Positions 25,897 through 34,869 of a DNA stretch of 64,000 bases are shown here, in pieces; the stretch's first letter is position 1, and each line of letters starts with the position of its first letter. The position numbers and the translations under genes were made by a program. The notes under the pieces were generated by a model, which saw nothing but the letters and a program-made list of their open reading frames with translations, was not told the DNA's origin and ran no database searches. The DNA comes from JABFWF01 sp035539135 (GTDB lineage: Bacteria; Pseudomonadota; Gammaproteobacteria; Xanthomonadales; Xanthomonadaceae), in contig DATLJD010000012.1 of NCBI GenBank assembly GCA_035539135.1, forward strand, positions 1-64,000, written 5' to 3'.

Positions 25897-26577
25897 TCAA
25901 TTGCCTTCCGGCGCGGCGATGCGGTAGCCGATGCCGTGGCGGGTCTGGATCAGCTGGGTCGGGAACGGCTTGTCCACCACCGCGCGCAGGCCGTGGATGT
26001 GCACGCGCAGCGAGTCGGAGTCGGGCAGTTCCTCGCCCCACACCCGGGTCTCCAGCTCCTGCCGTGTCACCACCGCCGGCGCGGCCTCCATCAGCGCCTG
26101 CAGGATCTTCAGCGCGGTCGGGTTGAGCTGCAGCAGCTTGCCGCCGCGGCGCACTTCCAGGGTGTCGAGGTTGTACTCGAGGTCGGCGACCTCCAGCACG
26201 CGGGTCTGCAGGCCCTTGCCGCGGCGCGCCAGCGCGTTCAGCCGCACCTCCACTTCCTGCAGCGCGAACGGCTTGATCAGGTAGTCGTCGGCGCCCGAGT
26301 CGAAGCCGGCGAGCTTGTTCTCGAGCGAGTCGCGCGCGGTCAGCATCAGCACCGGGGTCTGCTTGCGCGCCTCGTTGCGCAGCTTGCGGCAGACCTCCAG
26401 GCCGTCCATGCCCGGCAGGTTGAGGTCGAGCACCACCGCGTCGAAGTCGTTGACCACCGCCAGGTGCAGGCCGGTGATGCCGTCGGCGGCGAAGTCCACG
26501 GTGTGGCCGCGGTCCTCGAGGTAGTCGCCGAGGTTGGCGGCGATGTCGCTGTTGTCTTCGATGACGAGGATGCGCAT
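25897..26577 (-). CDS. OmpR/PhoP-family response regulator
   Basis: 226 residues. Receiver domain with MRILVIEDNSD at the start, phosphoacceptor aspartate in VVLDLNLPGMDG (about residue 51) and LTARD, LIKPF. A winged-helix C-terminal domain follows (about 130-225) with DSDSLRVHIHGLR and HGIGYRI. ATG 26577 gives the canonical N-terminus. It regulates as the partner of the kinase that follows. About 215 bases upstream hold no gene; the promoter and operator should be there. Confidence 0.94.
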   Translation of the reverse strand: MRILVIEDNSDIAANLGDYLEDRGHTVDFAADGITGLHLAVVNDFDAVVLDLNLPGMDGLEVCRKLRNEARKQTPVLMLTARDSLENKLAGFDSGADDYLIKPFALQEVEVRLNALARRGKGLQTRVLEVADLEYNLDTLEVRRGGKLLQLNPTALKILQALMEAAPAVVTRQELETRVWGEELPDSDSLRVHIHGLRAVVDKPFPTQLIQTRHGIGYRIAAPEGN

Positions 26578-26794
26578 CGGCTGCTCCTGCAGGTGTCGGC
26601 GACGCGGGGCCTTCCGATTCTGGCACGCGCCGCCGTGAACGCGTTCCCGATGCCGCCCAAACAAAGGCCCAGGAGCGTGGACCGCGCCTGGGCCAAGGAG
26701 TGCCCCGATACCGTCATCCACGACTGGAGGAGGAGCCGCCTCCCGGCGGGGATGCTGGTCCGGACAGGCTAGCGGCCGGCCGATTAAAGGGCCG

Positions 26795-27796
26795 TTAAAC
26801 CCGGGCGGCCGGGGGCCGGGCGGCCGGCGGCCGGGGTCCCGGGGGCCGGCCGGCGCGCCGGGCGGGCGGCGGCAGGGCCGGCAGCGGCCGGCCGGCGCGG
26901 GCCCGGGCCTCCGCCGCGGCGGCCTCGGCGCAGGCGGCGACGTGGTCGACGATGCGGCCGGCGATGTCCACCCCGGTCGCGTCCTCGATGCCCTCCAGAC
27001 CGGGCGAGGAGTTGACCTCCAGCACCAGCGGGCCGCGCCGGGAGCGGATCAGGTCCACCCCGGCCACCCCCAACCCCAGCACCGCCGCGGCCCGGTTCGC
27101 GACCACCACCTCGGCCGGCGAGGGCTGGACCGGGCGGGCCGAGCCGCCGCGGTGCAGGTTGGACCGGAAGTCGCCCTTGGCGGCCTGCCGGCGCATCGCG
27201 GCCACCACCTGGCCGCCGACCACGAAGCAGCGCAGGTCCGCGCCCTTCGCCTCGCCGATGAACTCCTGCACCAGGAAGTTGGCGTACAGCCCGCGCAGCG
27301 CCTCGATGACGCTGCGCGAGGCCGACGGCTTCTCGGTCAGCATCACGCCGTTGCCCTGGGTGCCCTCGTTGAGCTTGATCACGTGCGGCGGCGGCCCGAG
27401 CATCGACAGCAGGTCGGCGGTGTCGTCGGGGTTGTCGCCGAACACCGTCACCGGCAGGCCGATCCCCTGCGCCGCCAGCAGCTGGTGGCAGCGCAGCTTG
27501 TCGCGCGCCTTCAGGATCGCGTCGGACGAATTCGGGGTGACGCTGCCCATCAGCTCGAACTGGCGCAGCACCGCGGTGCCGTAGCGCGTGATCGACGCGC
27601 CGATGCGCGGCACCACCGCGCCGTAGCCCGCCAGCGGCCGGCCCTTGTAGTGGATGCGGAAGCCGTCGGTGCCGATGCGCAGGTAGCAGCGCAGCGGATC
27701 CAGCACGCGCACGCTGTGGCGCCGCTCGCGCGCGGCCTCGACCAGGCGTCGCGTGGAGTAGAGCTTGCCGTTGCGGGACAGGATCGCGAGTTTCAT
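26795..27796 (-). CDS. rimK: RimK-family alpha-L-glutamate ligase
   Basis: 333 residues. It starts MKLAILSRNGKLYSTRRLVE, like RimK of ribosomal S6 modification. The ATP-grasp domain shows LKARDKLRCHQLL, VIKLNEGTQGNGVMLTE and VDLIRSRRGPLVLEVNSSPG. The core ends near residue 290; 40 further residues rich in A, P and R (to PPAARV) extend it beyond the usual length. RimK adds glutamates to the end of S6. The 4-base overlap with the protease gene upstream couples their translation. Strongly GC-rich tail composition. Confidence 0.93.
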   Translation of the reverse strand: MKLAILSRNGKLYSTRRLVEAARERRHSVRVLDPLRCYLRIGTDGFRIHYKGRPLAGYGAVVPRIGASITRYGTAVLRQFELMGSVTPNSSDAILKARDKLRCHQLLAAQGIGLPVTVFGDNPDDTADLLSMLGPPPHVIKLNEGTQGNGVMLTEKPSASRSVIEALRGLYANFLVQEFIGEAKGADLRCFVVGGQVVAAMRRQAAKGDFRSNLHRGGSARPVQPSPAEVVVANRAAAVLGLGVAGVDLIRSRRGPLVLEVNSSPGLEGIEDATGVDIAGRIVDHVAACAEAAAAEARARAGRPLPALPPPARRAGRPPGPRPPAARPPAARV

Positions 27797-28335
27797 GAGG
27801 GGAACCGGGAGACGGGAAGCGGGAGCCGCGGCGCACCTGCGGCCATGATCGGAACGACGGACGAAGCCAGGCCATCGACGGGCATCGAGGCCGCGACCGG
27901 CAGGCGACGCGCGCCCGGCGGCCGCCCGTGCGCGAACGAGCGCGCCGGATCCACCGCGTACGCGCCGGCCAGCGCGCTGCGGCCGAGCAGCATCGGGAAC
28001 GCCATGCCGCCGCGGTCGCACAGGTTCAGTTCGATCTCGCGGGTCGCGCCGGCCAGCCACAGCCGCGTGCGCAGGAACACCCGCAGGCTGCGGTGCCCGC
28101 CCGAATCGACCACCTCGCGCTCGTCGTGCACCGGCGCGAACGCCTCGACGTGCTCGCGCCCGTCGCTGACCCGGAACCCGACCCAGGGCGCGCCCGCCTC
28201 GATGAAGCGCCACTGCGCGTCCACGTGCAGCGCCGAGCTGCGCGCGCCGGTGTCGACCTTGGCGCGCAGCCGCCGCACCCGCAGGTCGGGCAGCGCCACC
28301 CACTCCCGCCAGCCGAGCACGACCACGTCCGACAT
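27793..28335 (-). CDS. rimB: RimB-like retropepsin-type protease (DUF785)
   Basis: 180 residues. The key motif is KVDTGARSSALH, the aspartic protease active-site D-T-G-A of the DUF785/retropepsin fold, with LLGRSALAG later. In Pseudomonas, RimB is encoded with RimK and removes glutamates added to ribosomal protein S6. Here it overlaps rimK by ATGA. ATG 28335 gives the expected start VVVLGWREWVALP. An additional C-terminal stretch from about residue 130 is Pro/Ala rich and its use is unknown. The name is by family and context. Confidence 0.85.
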   Translation of the reverse strand: MSDVVVLGWREWVALPDLRVRRLRAKVDTGARSSALHVDAQWRFIEAGAPWVGFRVSDGREHVEAFAPVHDEREVVDSGGHRSLRVFLRTRLWLAGATREIELNLCDRGGMAFPMLLGRSALAGAYAVDPARSFAHGRPPGARRLPVAASMPVDGLASSVVPIMAAGAPRLPLPVSRFPS

Positions 28336-28360
28336 CGAGCGTTCCCCCGCGGCGTGGAAC

Positions 28361-28397
28361 GGAAAACGGCGGCCAGTGTGCACGGGCCGCCGTTTCC
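28361..28397 (-). terminator. Rho-independent terminator of the tRNA-Gly gene
   Basis: On the minus strand the arms GGAAACGGCGGCC and GGCCGCCGTTTTCC pair with a 10-base loop, with one bulge, and a run of four Ts near the end. It lies 7 bases after the tRNA 3' end. Confidence 0.7.
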
Positions 28398-28403
28398 GGA
28401 ATG

Positions 28404-28477
28404 TGGAGCGGGTGATGGGAATCGAACCCACGCTAGCAGCTTGGGAAGCTGCAGTTCTACCATTGAACTACACCCGC
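28404..28477 (-). tRNA. tRNA-Gly(CCC)
   Basis: 74-nt cloverleaf read on the minus strand. Acceptor stem GCGGGTG / CACCCGC, discriminator T and encoded CCA. The D-arm has GTAGTTCAATGGTAGAAC, the anticodon stem GCAGC / GCTGC holds the loop TTCCCAA with anticodon CCC, and the T-arm has GTGGGTTCGATTCCCAT. All invariant positions are present. It is a free-standing tRNA gene 69 bases before the rimB start on the same strand. Confidence 0.95.
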
Positions 28478-28557
28478 GCGAGGGCAAGTCTATGCCCGCC
28501 CGCGCCGCGCTGGCAACGGCGCGGGGCGGCCTGCGCGGCACGCCCCGCGCGTTGCGT

Positions 28558-30390
28558 TCAGAAGCCCTTGCCCAGGCTCAGGAACGCACTGGTGTCGTTG
28601 CCGCCGGCCTGGCCCACCGTCAGGCTCACGCCGACGTTGGCGTCCAGCCCGAACACGCTGGTGCGCGCGCCGAGCAGCGCGGTGCCGTAGTTGCGGTCGA
28701 ACTGGATCCCCGGCACCGCGTACGGCAGCGAGGACGGGATCGACTGCGCCTGCGCGAAGGCCTCCTCCGGCATGTCCTTGAACTCGCGGTCCCAGGTCAG
28801 GCGCGCGTACGGCTGCACGTGGCCGCCGGTCCAGGCGAACTGCCAGCCGAGGCTGCCGATCAGCGAGCGGAAATCCTGGTCGGGATAGGCCAGCGAGGTG
28901 GACAGCGCCGGGTCGCTTTCGGCGAAGCCGTCGATGTCGATCTTCTGCCACAACACCGACGCCACCGGCCCGTGCTGCCAGTTGCCGCTGGTGAAGGTCC
29001 AGCCGCCGCTGACGCCGGCGCTGAGGTTGCTGCCGTCGGTGGAGCCATGGTGGGTGCGGGTCGCCGGGCCGAGCACGACGTCGCGGTCCAGGTCGAAGTC
29101 CAGGCGGCTGTAGCTGAGCTGGCCGTTCACCCACGCGCCATCGTCGCCGTACCAGCCGACGAAGCCGCCGAGGGTCGCGTCCTCCTGGCGGAAGTCGCCG
29201 CGGCGCATGCCCCAGTCCAGGTTCTGCCGGCCCCAGCCGCCGAAGCCGCCATAGACCAGGTTGCCGCTGGTCCAGTCGAGGCCGAAGCCCAGGCTCGCGC
29301 CCTGGCCGTCGTAGACCTCGCCGTCGCCGTAGCGCTGGAAGTCGCCGCGCACGTCGCTCCACCAGCGCATGCCGTCGCCCGCCGGGCGGCCGGCGAGGTG
29401 ACCGGCGACGCGCTCGGCGCGGGCACGGCCGACCACCGCCTCCGAGTGCGGCAACACCGCGATCTGGTTCGGCGCCTCCAGCAGCGACACCGCGTACTGG
29501 GCGAGGATCTCGTGCGCGCGGCCGGACGGGTGCACGCCGTCGGCGAACAGGTAGCCATCGGCGGCGCCGGGCGCGACGTAGGAGCCCGGGCTGCAGAACA
29601 GCGCGCTTCCGCCGCCCGGCCCCAGCGGCGAGCAGGCGGTGCCGGTGACGTTGGTGAAGCCGTACAGGCCGGGATCGGCGACGATCTCGTGCAGCAGGCT
29701 GTAGGCGTCCACCGGGATCACCCGCAGGCCCTGCGACGCGAGGCCGCCGAACAGCGCGCTGTTGTAGGCGTCCGACAGCTGGGTGCCCTGCGCCGACATC
29801 AGCGGGTTGCCGGAGAACGCCGGGGTCATGCCGAGGTCCGGGATGTTCGCGACCATGATGTAGCGCGCACCGGCGGCCTGCAGCGCGCCGACGATGCCGA
29901 TCTCGGCGGTGACCGCGCCGCCGATGGTCGCCGGCGCGGTGGCCGGATCGGTGATCGAGAACAGGTCGTTGGCGCCGCCCCACACGGTGTACAGCGCGTT
30001 GGGGTCGGCCTGGCCACCGGTCGCGGCGAGGTAGGCCTCGACCTGGCTGGTCAGCGAGGCGGTCGGGCCAAGCGTGCCGACCGTGTCCACGTCCACGCGC
30101 GCGCCGCCGACCGCGTAGTCGGTGCCGCCCTGGTTGTCGCTGGCGGGATTGCCGCCGTAGTAGTCGGCCAGCCACTCGGTCCAGACCAGGCCCGGGTTGG
30201 TGGTGAAGCGGCCGAGGACGGCGCCGTCGGGGCCGACCAGGGTGATGATGACCGGGCGGAAGTGGCCGCTGTCGCTCAGGCTGTCGCCGAAGAACACGGT
30301 GTTGGAGAACTCGGTCGCCAGGACGGGCGAGGACGCCAGCGCCAGCGCGGCGGCCAGGGCGGCGGTGCGGAAAGGCCGGAAGGACGACAT
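28558..30390 (-). CDS. estA: GDSL autotransporter esterase (EstA-like)
   Basis: 610 residues. A Sec signal peptide (to VLATE) is followed by a GDSL lipase/esterase domain with the nucleophile block VFFGDSLSDSG (about 33-43), GGAND at about 140 and DGVHPSGRAHEILA with the catalytic Asp-His. From about 350 to the end is a beta-barrel autotransporter domain that ends in aromatic SLGKGF. The esterase is likely displayed on the cell surface. The class includes Pseudomonas EstA, needed for rhamnolipid production and motility. ATG 30390 follows AAGGAG. Confidence 0.93.
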   Translation of the reverse strand: MSSFRPFRTAALAAALALASSPVLATEFSNTVFFGDSLSDSGHFRPVIITLVGPDGAVLGRFTTNPGLVWTEWLADYYGGNPASDNQGGTDYAVGGARVDVDTVGTLGPTASLTSQVEAYLAATGGQADPNALYTVWGGANDLFSITDPATAPATIGGAVTAEIGIVGALQAAGARYIMVANIPDLGMTPAFSGNPLMSAQGTQLSDAYNSALFGGLASQGLRVIPVDAYSLLHEIVADPGLYGFTNVTGTACSPLGPGGGSALFCSPGSYVAPGAADGYLFADGVHPSGRAHEILAQYAVSLLEAPNQIAVLPHSEAVVGRARAERVAGHLAGRPAGDGMRWWSDVRGDFQRYGDGEVYDGQGASLGFGLDWTSGNLVYGGFGGWGRQNLDWGMRRGDFRQEDATLGGFVGWYGDDGAWVNGQLSYSRLDFDLDRDVVLGPATRTHHGSTDGSNLSAGVSGGWTFTSGNWQHGPVASVLWQKIDIDGFAESDPALSTSLAYPDQDFRSLIGSLGWQFAWTGGHVQPYARLTWDREFKDMPEEAFAQAQSIPSSLPYAVPGIQFDRNYGTALLGARTSVFGLDANVGVSLTVGQAGGNDTSAFLSLGKGF

Positions 30391-30535
30391 GCGGTTGTGC
30401 TCCTTGTGGTCGAGCCGGTCGCGTGGATACGCCGCCGGATGGCGCCGATCCTTTCATGAACCCCGGCCGCCGCTCAAGCGGCCTGGCGCTCCGCGGCGGC
30501 TGGCCCACCGCGGCGGGCGCGGCGAGAATGGCCGC

Positions 30536-30736
30536 ATGGAAATCCGCTTGAACGGGGCGCCGCGCGCGGTGCCCGCACGCTGCAGCATCGCCGACCTGCT
30601 GGAGGACGCCGGCCTGGCCGGGCGCCGGGTCGCGGTCGAGGTCAACGGCGAGATCGTGCCGCGCGGCCAGCACGGCGAGCGCTTGCTGGCCGAGGGCGAC
30701 CACGTGGAGATCGTGCACGCGCTGGGCGGGGGCTGA
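30536..30736 (+). CDS. thiS: Sulfur carrier protein ThiS
   Basis: 66 residues, ubiquitin-like fold. It ends HALGGG, and the Gly-Gly terminus is the thiocarboxylate carrier. It gives sulfur to thiazole synthesis with ThiG. The start MEIRLNGAPRAV fits the first strand. The gene lies upstream of thiG on the same strand but is separated from it by a 580-base repeat cluster, unlike the usual contiguous arrangement. Confidence 0.9.
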   Translation: MEIRLNGAPRAVPARCSIADLLEDAGLAGRRVAVEVNGEIVPRGQHGERLLAEGDHVEIVHALGGG

Positions 30737-31322
30737 GGCCGGGCGGGCGAAGAGCGCCCTCACCCCAGCCCTCTCCGGTGAACGGGAGAGGGGGAACAGC
30801 GGGCGGCTCCGCCTCGGTGCGTTGCTACCCTCTCCCGCAGGCGGCTGTTGCCGTCACCTCTCCCGTTACGGGAGAGGTCGAGCGCGCAGCGCGAGGGTGA
30901 GGGTGCGGCTTTTCGCGAAAGACTCACCCCCACCCCAACCCTCCCCCGCTGCGCGGGGGAGGGGGCAAAGGCAAGAGCGCCCTCACCCCGACCCTCTCCC
31001 GTAAACGGGAGAGGGGGACAGCGTGGCGCGCCGCTGCGCGTTGCTGTCACCTCTCCCGCCTGCGGGAGAGGTCGAGCGCGCAGCGCGAGGGTGAGGGTGC
31101 GGCTTTTCGCGAAGGACTCACCCCCACCCCAACCCTCCCCCGCTGCGCGGGGGAGGGGGCAAAGGCAAGAGCGCCCTCACCCCGACCCTCTTCCGCAAGC
31201 GGGAGAGGAGGAATAGCCACGAGCGGAGAGGGGGAACAGCCGCGAGCGGAGAGGGGAACAGTCGCGAGCGGGAGAGGGGAATCGCGGGGAGCCGCGGAGC
31301 GCGGCGGTGCGATAATTCCCCC
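30737..31322. repeat. 586-base repeat cluster between thiS and thiG
   Basis: No gene is found in this stretch. From 30755 to about 31215 lie at least eight copies of the GC-rich palindromic repeat family (arms such as CCTCTCCCGC / GCGGGAGAGG). A block of roughly 140 bases (30854-30990) recurs almost exactly at a 194-base offset (31047-31190), including the linker GTGCGGCTTTTCGCGAA. From 31203 to 31280 there follow about 3.5 tandem copies of a 22-23 base unit with GAGAGGGGAACAG and CGCGAGCG. The thiG start region begins after 31300. Confidence 0.88.
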
Positions 31323-32129
31323 ATGAACGCCCCCACTCCCTTCGTCCCGGCCGCCGATCCGCTGGTGATCGCCGGCCGCGGTTACCGCTCGCGCCTGCTC
31401 ACCGGCACCGGCAAGTTCAAGGACCTCGACGAGACGCGCCGCGCCACCGAGGCGGCCGCCGCCGAGATCGTCACGGTCGCGATCCGCCGCACCAACATCG
31501 GCCAGACCCCCGGCGAGCCCAACCTGCTCGACGTGCTGCCGCCGGACCGCTACACGATCCTGCCCAACACCGCCGGCTGCTACACCGCCGCCGACGCGGT
31601 GCGTACCTGCCGGCTCGCGCGCGAGCTGCTCGACGGCCACAAGCTGGTCAAGCTCGAGGTGCTCGGCGACCAGAAGACGCTGTTCCCCGACGTCGTGCAG
31701 ACCCTCGCCGCCGCCGAGCAGCTGGTCGCCGACGGCTTCGACGTGATGGTCTACACCAGCGACGACCCCATCCTCGCCAAGCGCCTGGAGGAGATCGGCT
31801 GCGTCGCGGTGATGCCGCTCGCGGCGCCGATCGGCTCCGGCCTCGGCATCCAGAACCGCTGGAACCTGCTGGAGATCGTCGAGAACGCGAAGGTGCCGAT
31901 CATCGTCGACGCCGGCGTCGGCACCGCCTCGGATGCCGCGATCGCGATGGAGCTCGGCTGCGACGGCGTGCTGATGAACACTGCGATCGCCGGGGCGAAG
32001 GATCCGGTGCTGATGGCGCACGCGATGAAGCTGGCGGTGGAGGCCGGGCGCGCCGCGTTCAAGGCCGGGCGCATCCCGCGCAAGCGCTTCGCCAGCGCAT
32101 CCTCGCCGGTCGACGGCCTGATCGCCTGA
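31323..32129 (+). CDS. thiG: Thiazole synthase ThiG
   Basis: 268 residues, TIM barrel. Landmarks: SRLLTGTGKFKDLDETRRA at the start, TVAIRRTNIGQTPGEPNLLD, KLEVLGDQKTLFPD, and VDAGVGTASDAAIAMELGCD then LMNTAIAGAKDP. It builds the thiazole ring with ThiS, dehydroglycine and DXP. Schiff-base lysine in VKLEVL. ATG 31323 with a GC-rich leader. It is followed by trmB after 40 bases; the pair thiG-trmB is common in this family. Confidence 0.95.
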   Translation: MNAPTPFVPAADPLVIAGRGYRSRLLTGTGKFKDLDETRRATEAAAAEIVTVAIRRTNIGQTPGEPNLLDVLPPDRYTILPNTAGCYTAADAVRTCRLARELLDGHKLVKLEVLGDQKTLFPDVVQTLAAAEQLVADGFDVMVYTSDDPILAKRLEEIGCVAVMPLAAPIGSGLGIQNRWNLLEIVENAKVPIIVDAGVGTASDAAIAMELGCDGVLMNTAIAGAKDPVLMAHAMKLAVEAGRAAFKAGRIPRKRFASASSPVDGLIA

Positions 32130-32169
32130 GGCAGGCCCGGCGGACCCGCCCGCCGCACGGAACCACGAG

Positions 32170-32907
32170 ATGACCGATCCCTTCTCCAGCGACGGCGCCA
32201 AGGCGCCGCCCAAGCCCTTCACCGTGACCGAGGGCCGGCGCGAGGTGCGCAGCTTCGTGCTGCGCCAGGGCCGCTTCACCCCGGCGCAGCAGCGCGCGTT
32301 CGACGAACTGTGGCCGCGCTACGGGCTCGACTACGCGGGCAAGCCGCGCGACTTCGACGCGGTGTTCGGCCGCAACGCGCCGCGGGTGCTGGAGATCGGC
32401 TTCGGCAACGGCGAGGCGCTGCGCTTCGCCGCCGCGCACGAGCCGCAGCACGACCTGATCGGGATCGAGGTGCACGCGCCCGGCGTCGGCCGCCTGCTCA
32501 ACGCGCTCGCCGCCGACGATGCGACCAACGTGCGCGTCTACCACCACGACGCGGTCGAGGTGCTGCGCCACGAGATCGCCGACGGCGCGCTCGCCCAGGT
32601 GCGCATCTACTTCCCCGATCCGTGGCACAAGAAGCGCCACCACAAGCGGCGGCTGGTGCAGCCGGCGTTCGCCGCGCTGCTGGCGCGCAAGCTCGCGCCC
32701 GGCGGGCTGCTGCACCTGGCCACCGACTGGCAGGCCTACGCCGAGCACATGTGGGACGTGCTCGAAGCGACCGACGGCCTCGCCAACGTCGCCGGCCCGC
32801 GCGGCGCGGTGCCGCGCCCGGACTGGCGCCCGCAGACCCACTTCGAGACGCGCGGGCAGAAGCTCGGCCACGGGGTCTGGGACCTGCTCTACCGACGGAC
32901 CGGCTGA
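32170..32907 (+). CDS. trmB: tRNA (guanine-N7)-methyltransferase
   Basis: 245 residues. SAM-binding core LEIGFGNGEALRFAAAHEP and HHDAVEVL, then the TrmB hallmark YFPDPWHKKRHHKRRLVQ. It methylates G46 of tRNAs. The N-terminal 35 residues and the start MTDPFSS follow the family. It is 40 bases after thiG and probably shares its transcript. Confidence 0.95.
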   Translation: MTDPFSSDGAKAPPKPFTVTEGRREVRSFVLRQGRFTPAQQRAFDELWPRYGLDYAGKPRDFDAVFGRNAPRVLEIGFGNGEALRFAAAHEPQHDLIGIEVHAPGVGRLLNALAADDATNVRVYHHDAVEVLRHEIADGALAQVRIYFPDPWHKKRHHKRRLVQPAFAALLARKLAPGGLLHLATDWQAYAEHMWDVLEATDGLANVAGPRGAVPRPDWRPQTHFETRGQKLGHGVWDLLYRRTG

Positions 32908-33019
32908 ATCGCCGTTCGCCCGCGTTCGCTGCCGGGCGCCCCGGTGCTGTTACGCTCGCGGTCGCCGCCCATGGCGCCGGATGGCGCCTGCCCACGACCC
33001 GCCAGGCCCGCAGCCCCGA

Positions 33020-34858
33020 ATGGACACCGCGCTGACGCTCACCACCGACATGAAGCTCGTGCTCGGGCTGGTGGGCTTCACGATGGTGATGTTCGTTTTC
33101 GAGCGCATCCGCGCCGACATCGTCGCGCTGGTGGTGCTGGTGCTGCTCGGGCTGACCCGGCTGGTCGCGCCCGAGGACCTGTTCCGCGGCTTCTCCTCCG
33201 ACGCGGTCATCAACGTCATGGCGACGATGATCCTGGGCATGGGCCTGGACCGCACCGGCGCGCTCAACCGCCTCGCCGGCTGGCTGCTGCGGCGCGCGAA
33301 CGGCATCGAGAGCCGATTGCTGCTGCTGACCTCGGCGATCGCCGGCCTCAACTCCTCGATCATGCAGAACACGTCGGTCACGGCGCTGTACCTGCCGATC
33401 GTCTCGCGGCTGTCCGCGCGCACCGGCCTCACCCTCTCGCGCCTGCTGATGCCGGTCTCGGCGGCGATCATCATGGGCGGCGGCCTGACCATGGTCGGCA
33501 ACTCGCCGCTGATCCTGCTCAACGACCTGCTGGTCTCGGCCAACGCCAACCTGCCCTCCGGCGTGGCCACGCTCAAGCCGCTGCACATGTTCGCGCCGAT
33601 GCCGATCGGCCTCGCCCTGCTCGCCGCCGGCCTGCTGTACTTCCACTTCTTCGGCGGCAAGCTGCTGCGCGAGGACAGCGACAAGGGCGTGACGCCCGCG
33701 CGCACCCAGAGCTACTTCGCCCGCACCTACGGTATCGAGGGCGACGTCTACGAGCTGACCGTGAGCGCCGACAGCCCGTTGGTCGGCATGTCGCTGCTGG
33801 AAGCGGAGATGCTGCACGGCGCGCCGCTGCTGCTGGCGCTCAAGACCGGCAACGAATCCCGGCTGGCGCCGCCGGGCGATGCCCGTATCTGGGTCGGCAG
33901 CGTGCTCGGCGCGATGGGGCCCAAGCAGGAGGTCGCCGACTTCGCGCAGAACAACTTCCTGCGCATGTCCAGCCGCCTGCGCGAGTTCGGCGACCTGTTC
34001 AACCCCAGCCGCGCCGGCATCTCCGAGGCGGTGGTGCCGCCGACCTCGCACTACATCGGCAAGAAGGTGTCCAGCCTGCAGTTGCGCAAGCAGTACGGCA
34101 TCAGCCTGCTGGCGATCAACCGCGACAAGCAGGTGATCACCGAGAACATCCGCGAGCAGACCCTGCGCTCGGGGGACATGCTGGTGCTGCACGGGATCTG
34201 GACCGACCTCGGCGACGTGGCCAAGACCCGCGACATCGTCGTCGTTACCGACTACCCGAAGGGCGAGCAGCGGCCGCACAAGTTCCGCGCGGCGATGATC
34301 ATCTTCGGCGTGACCATCGCGATCGCGCTGTCGTCGCGGATCCCGGCCTCGATCGCGCTGATGACCGGCGTCGCCGGCATGCTGGTCACCGGCGTGCTGA
34401 AGATGGACGAGGCCTACGCCGCGATCAACTGGAAGACCGTGTTCCTGATGGCCTGCCTGATCCCGCTCGGCTGGGCGATGGACAGCAGCGGCGCCGCGGC
34501 CTGGGTCGCCGGCCACACCATCGAGCGCCTGCCCGAGGGCGTGCCGAACTGGGTCGTGCAGCTGATGGTCGGGCTGCTGACCACCGTCTTCTCGCTGGTG
34601 ATCAGCCACGTCGGCGCGACCATCGTGATGGTGCCGCTGGCGATCAACCTGGCGCTGGCGATGAGCGGCGACCCGACCGCCTACGCGCTGATCGTCGCGC
34701 TGTCGGCGTCGAACAACTTCATGACCGCGTCCAACCCGTCGGTGTCGATGATCACCGGCCCGGCCAACTACACCGCGCGCGACCTGTGGCGCGCCGGCGC
34801 GCCGCTGTCGCTGGTCTACACCGCGATCGTGGTGCTGATGGTGAACCTGCTGTTCTGA
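33020..34858 (+). CDS. SLC13/DASS-type transporter with RCK_C domains
   Basis: 612 residues. Ten or more membrane helices split around a cytoplasmic insert (about 235-420) with two RCK_C (TrkA-C) domains. Permease motifs include GLNSSIMQNTSVTALYLPI and LTMVGNSPLIL in the first half and FSLVISHVGATIVMVPLA, SASNNFMTASNPS in the second. Such proteins carry anions or dicarboxylates with Na+. ATG 33020 aligns with the first helix (KLVLGLVGFTMVMFVF). Substrate not known. Confidence 0.87.
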   Translation: MDTALTLTTDMKLVLGLVGFTMVMFVFERIRADIVALVVLVLLGLTRLVAPEDLFRGFSSDAVINVMATMILGMGLDRTGALNRLAGWLLRRANGIESRLLLLTSAIAGLNSSIMQNTSVTALYLPIVSRLSARTGLTLSRLLMPVSAAIIMGGGLTMVGNSPLILLNDLLVSANANLPSGVATLKPLHMFAPMPIGLALLAAGLLYFHFFGGKLLREDSDKGVTPARTQSYFARTYGIEGDVYELTVSADSPLVGMSLLEAEMLHGAPLLLALKTGNESRLAPPGDARIWVGSVLGAMGPKQEVADFAQNNFLRMSSRLREFGDLFNPSRAGISEAVVPPTSHYIGKKVSSLQLRKQYGISLLAINRDKQVITENIREQTLRSGDMLVLHGIWTDLGDVAKTRDIVVVTDYPKGEQRPHKFRAAMIIFGVTIAIALSSRIPASIALMTGVAGMLVTGVLKMDEAYAAINWKTVFLMACLIPLGWAMDSSGAAAWVAGHTIERLPEGVPNWVVQLMVGLLTTVFSLVISHVGATIVMVPLAINLALAMSGDPTAYALIVALSASNNFMTASNPSVSMITGPANYTARDLWRAGAPLSLVYTAIVVLMVNLLF

Positions 34859-34869
34859 CCGTGTCCCGC

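Noticed and set aside
31203..31280. Protein-coding tandem repeats before thiG
   Set aside because: Units of 22 and 23 bases break the frame, and no start or motif supports a gene.
30737..31322. CRISPR array in the thiS-thiG gap
   Set aside because: The repeated units are palindromic hairpins with near-identical linkers and irregular spacing, without unique spacers and without cas genes.
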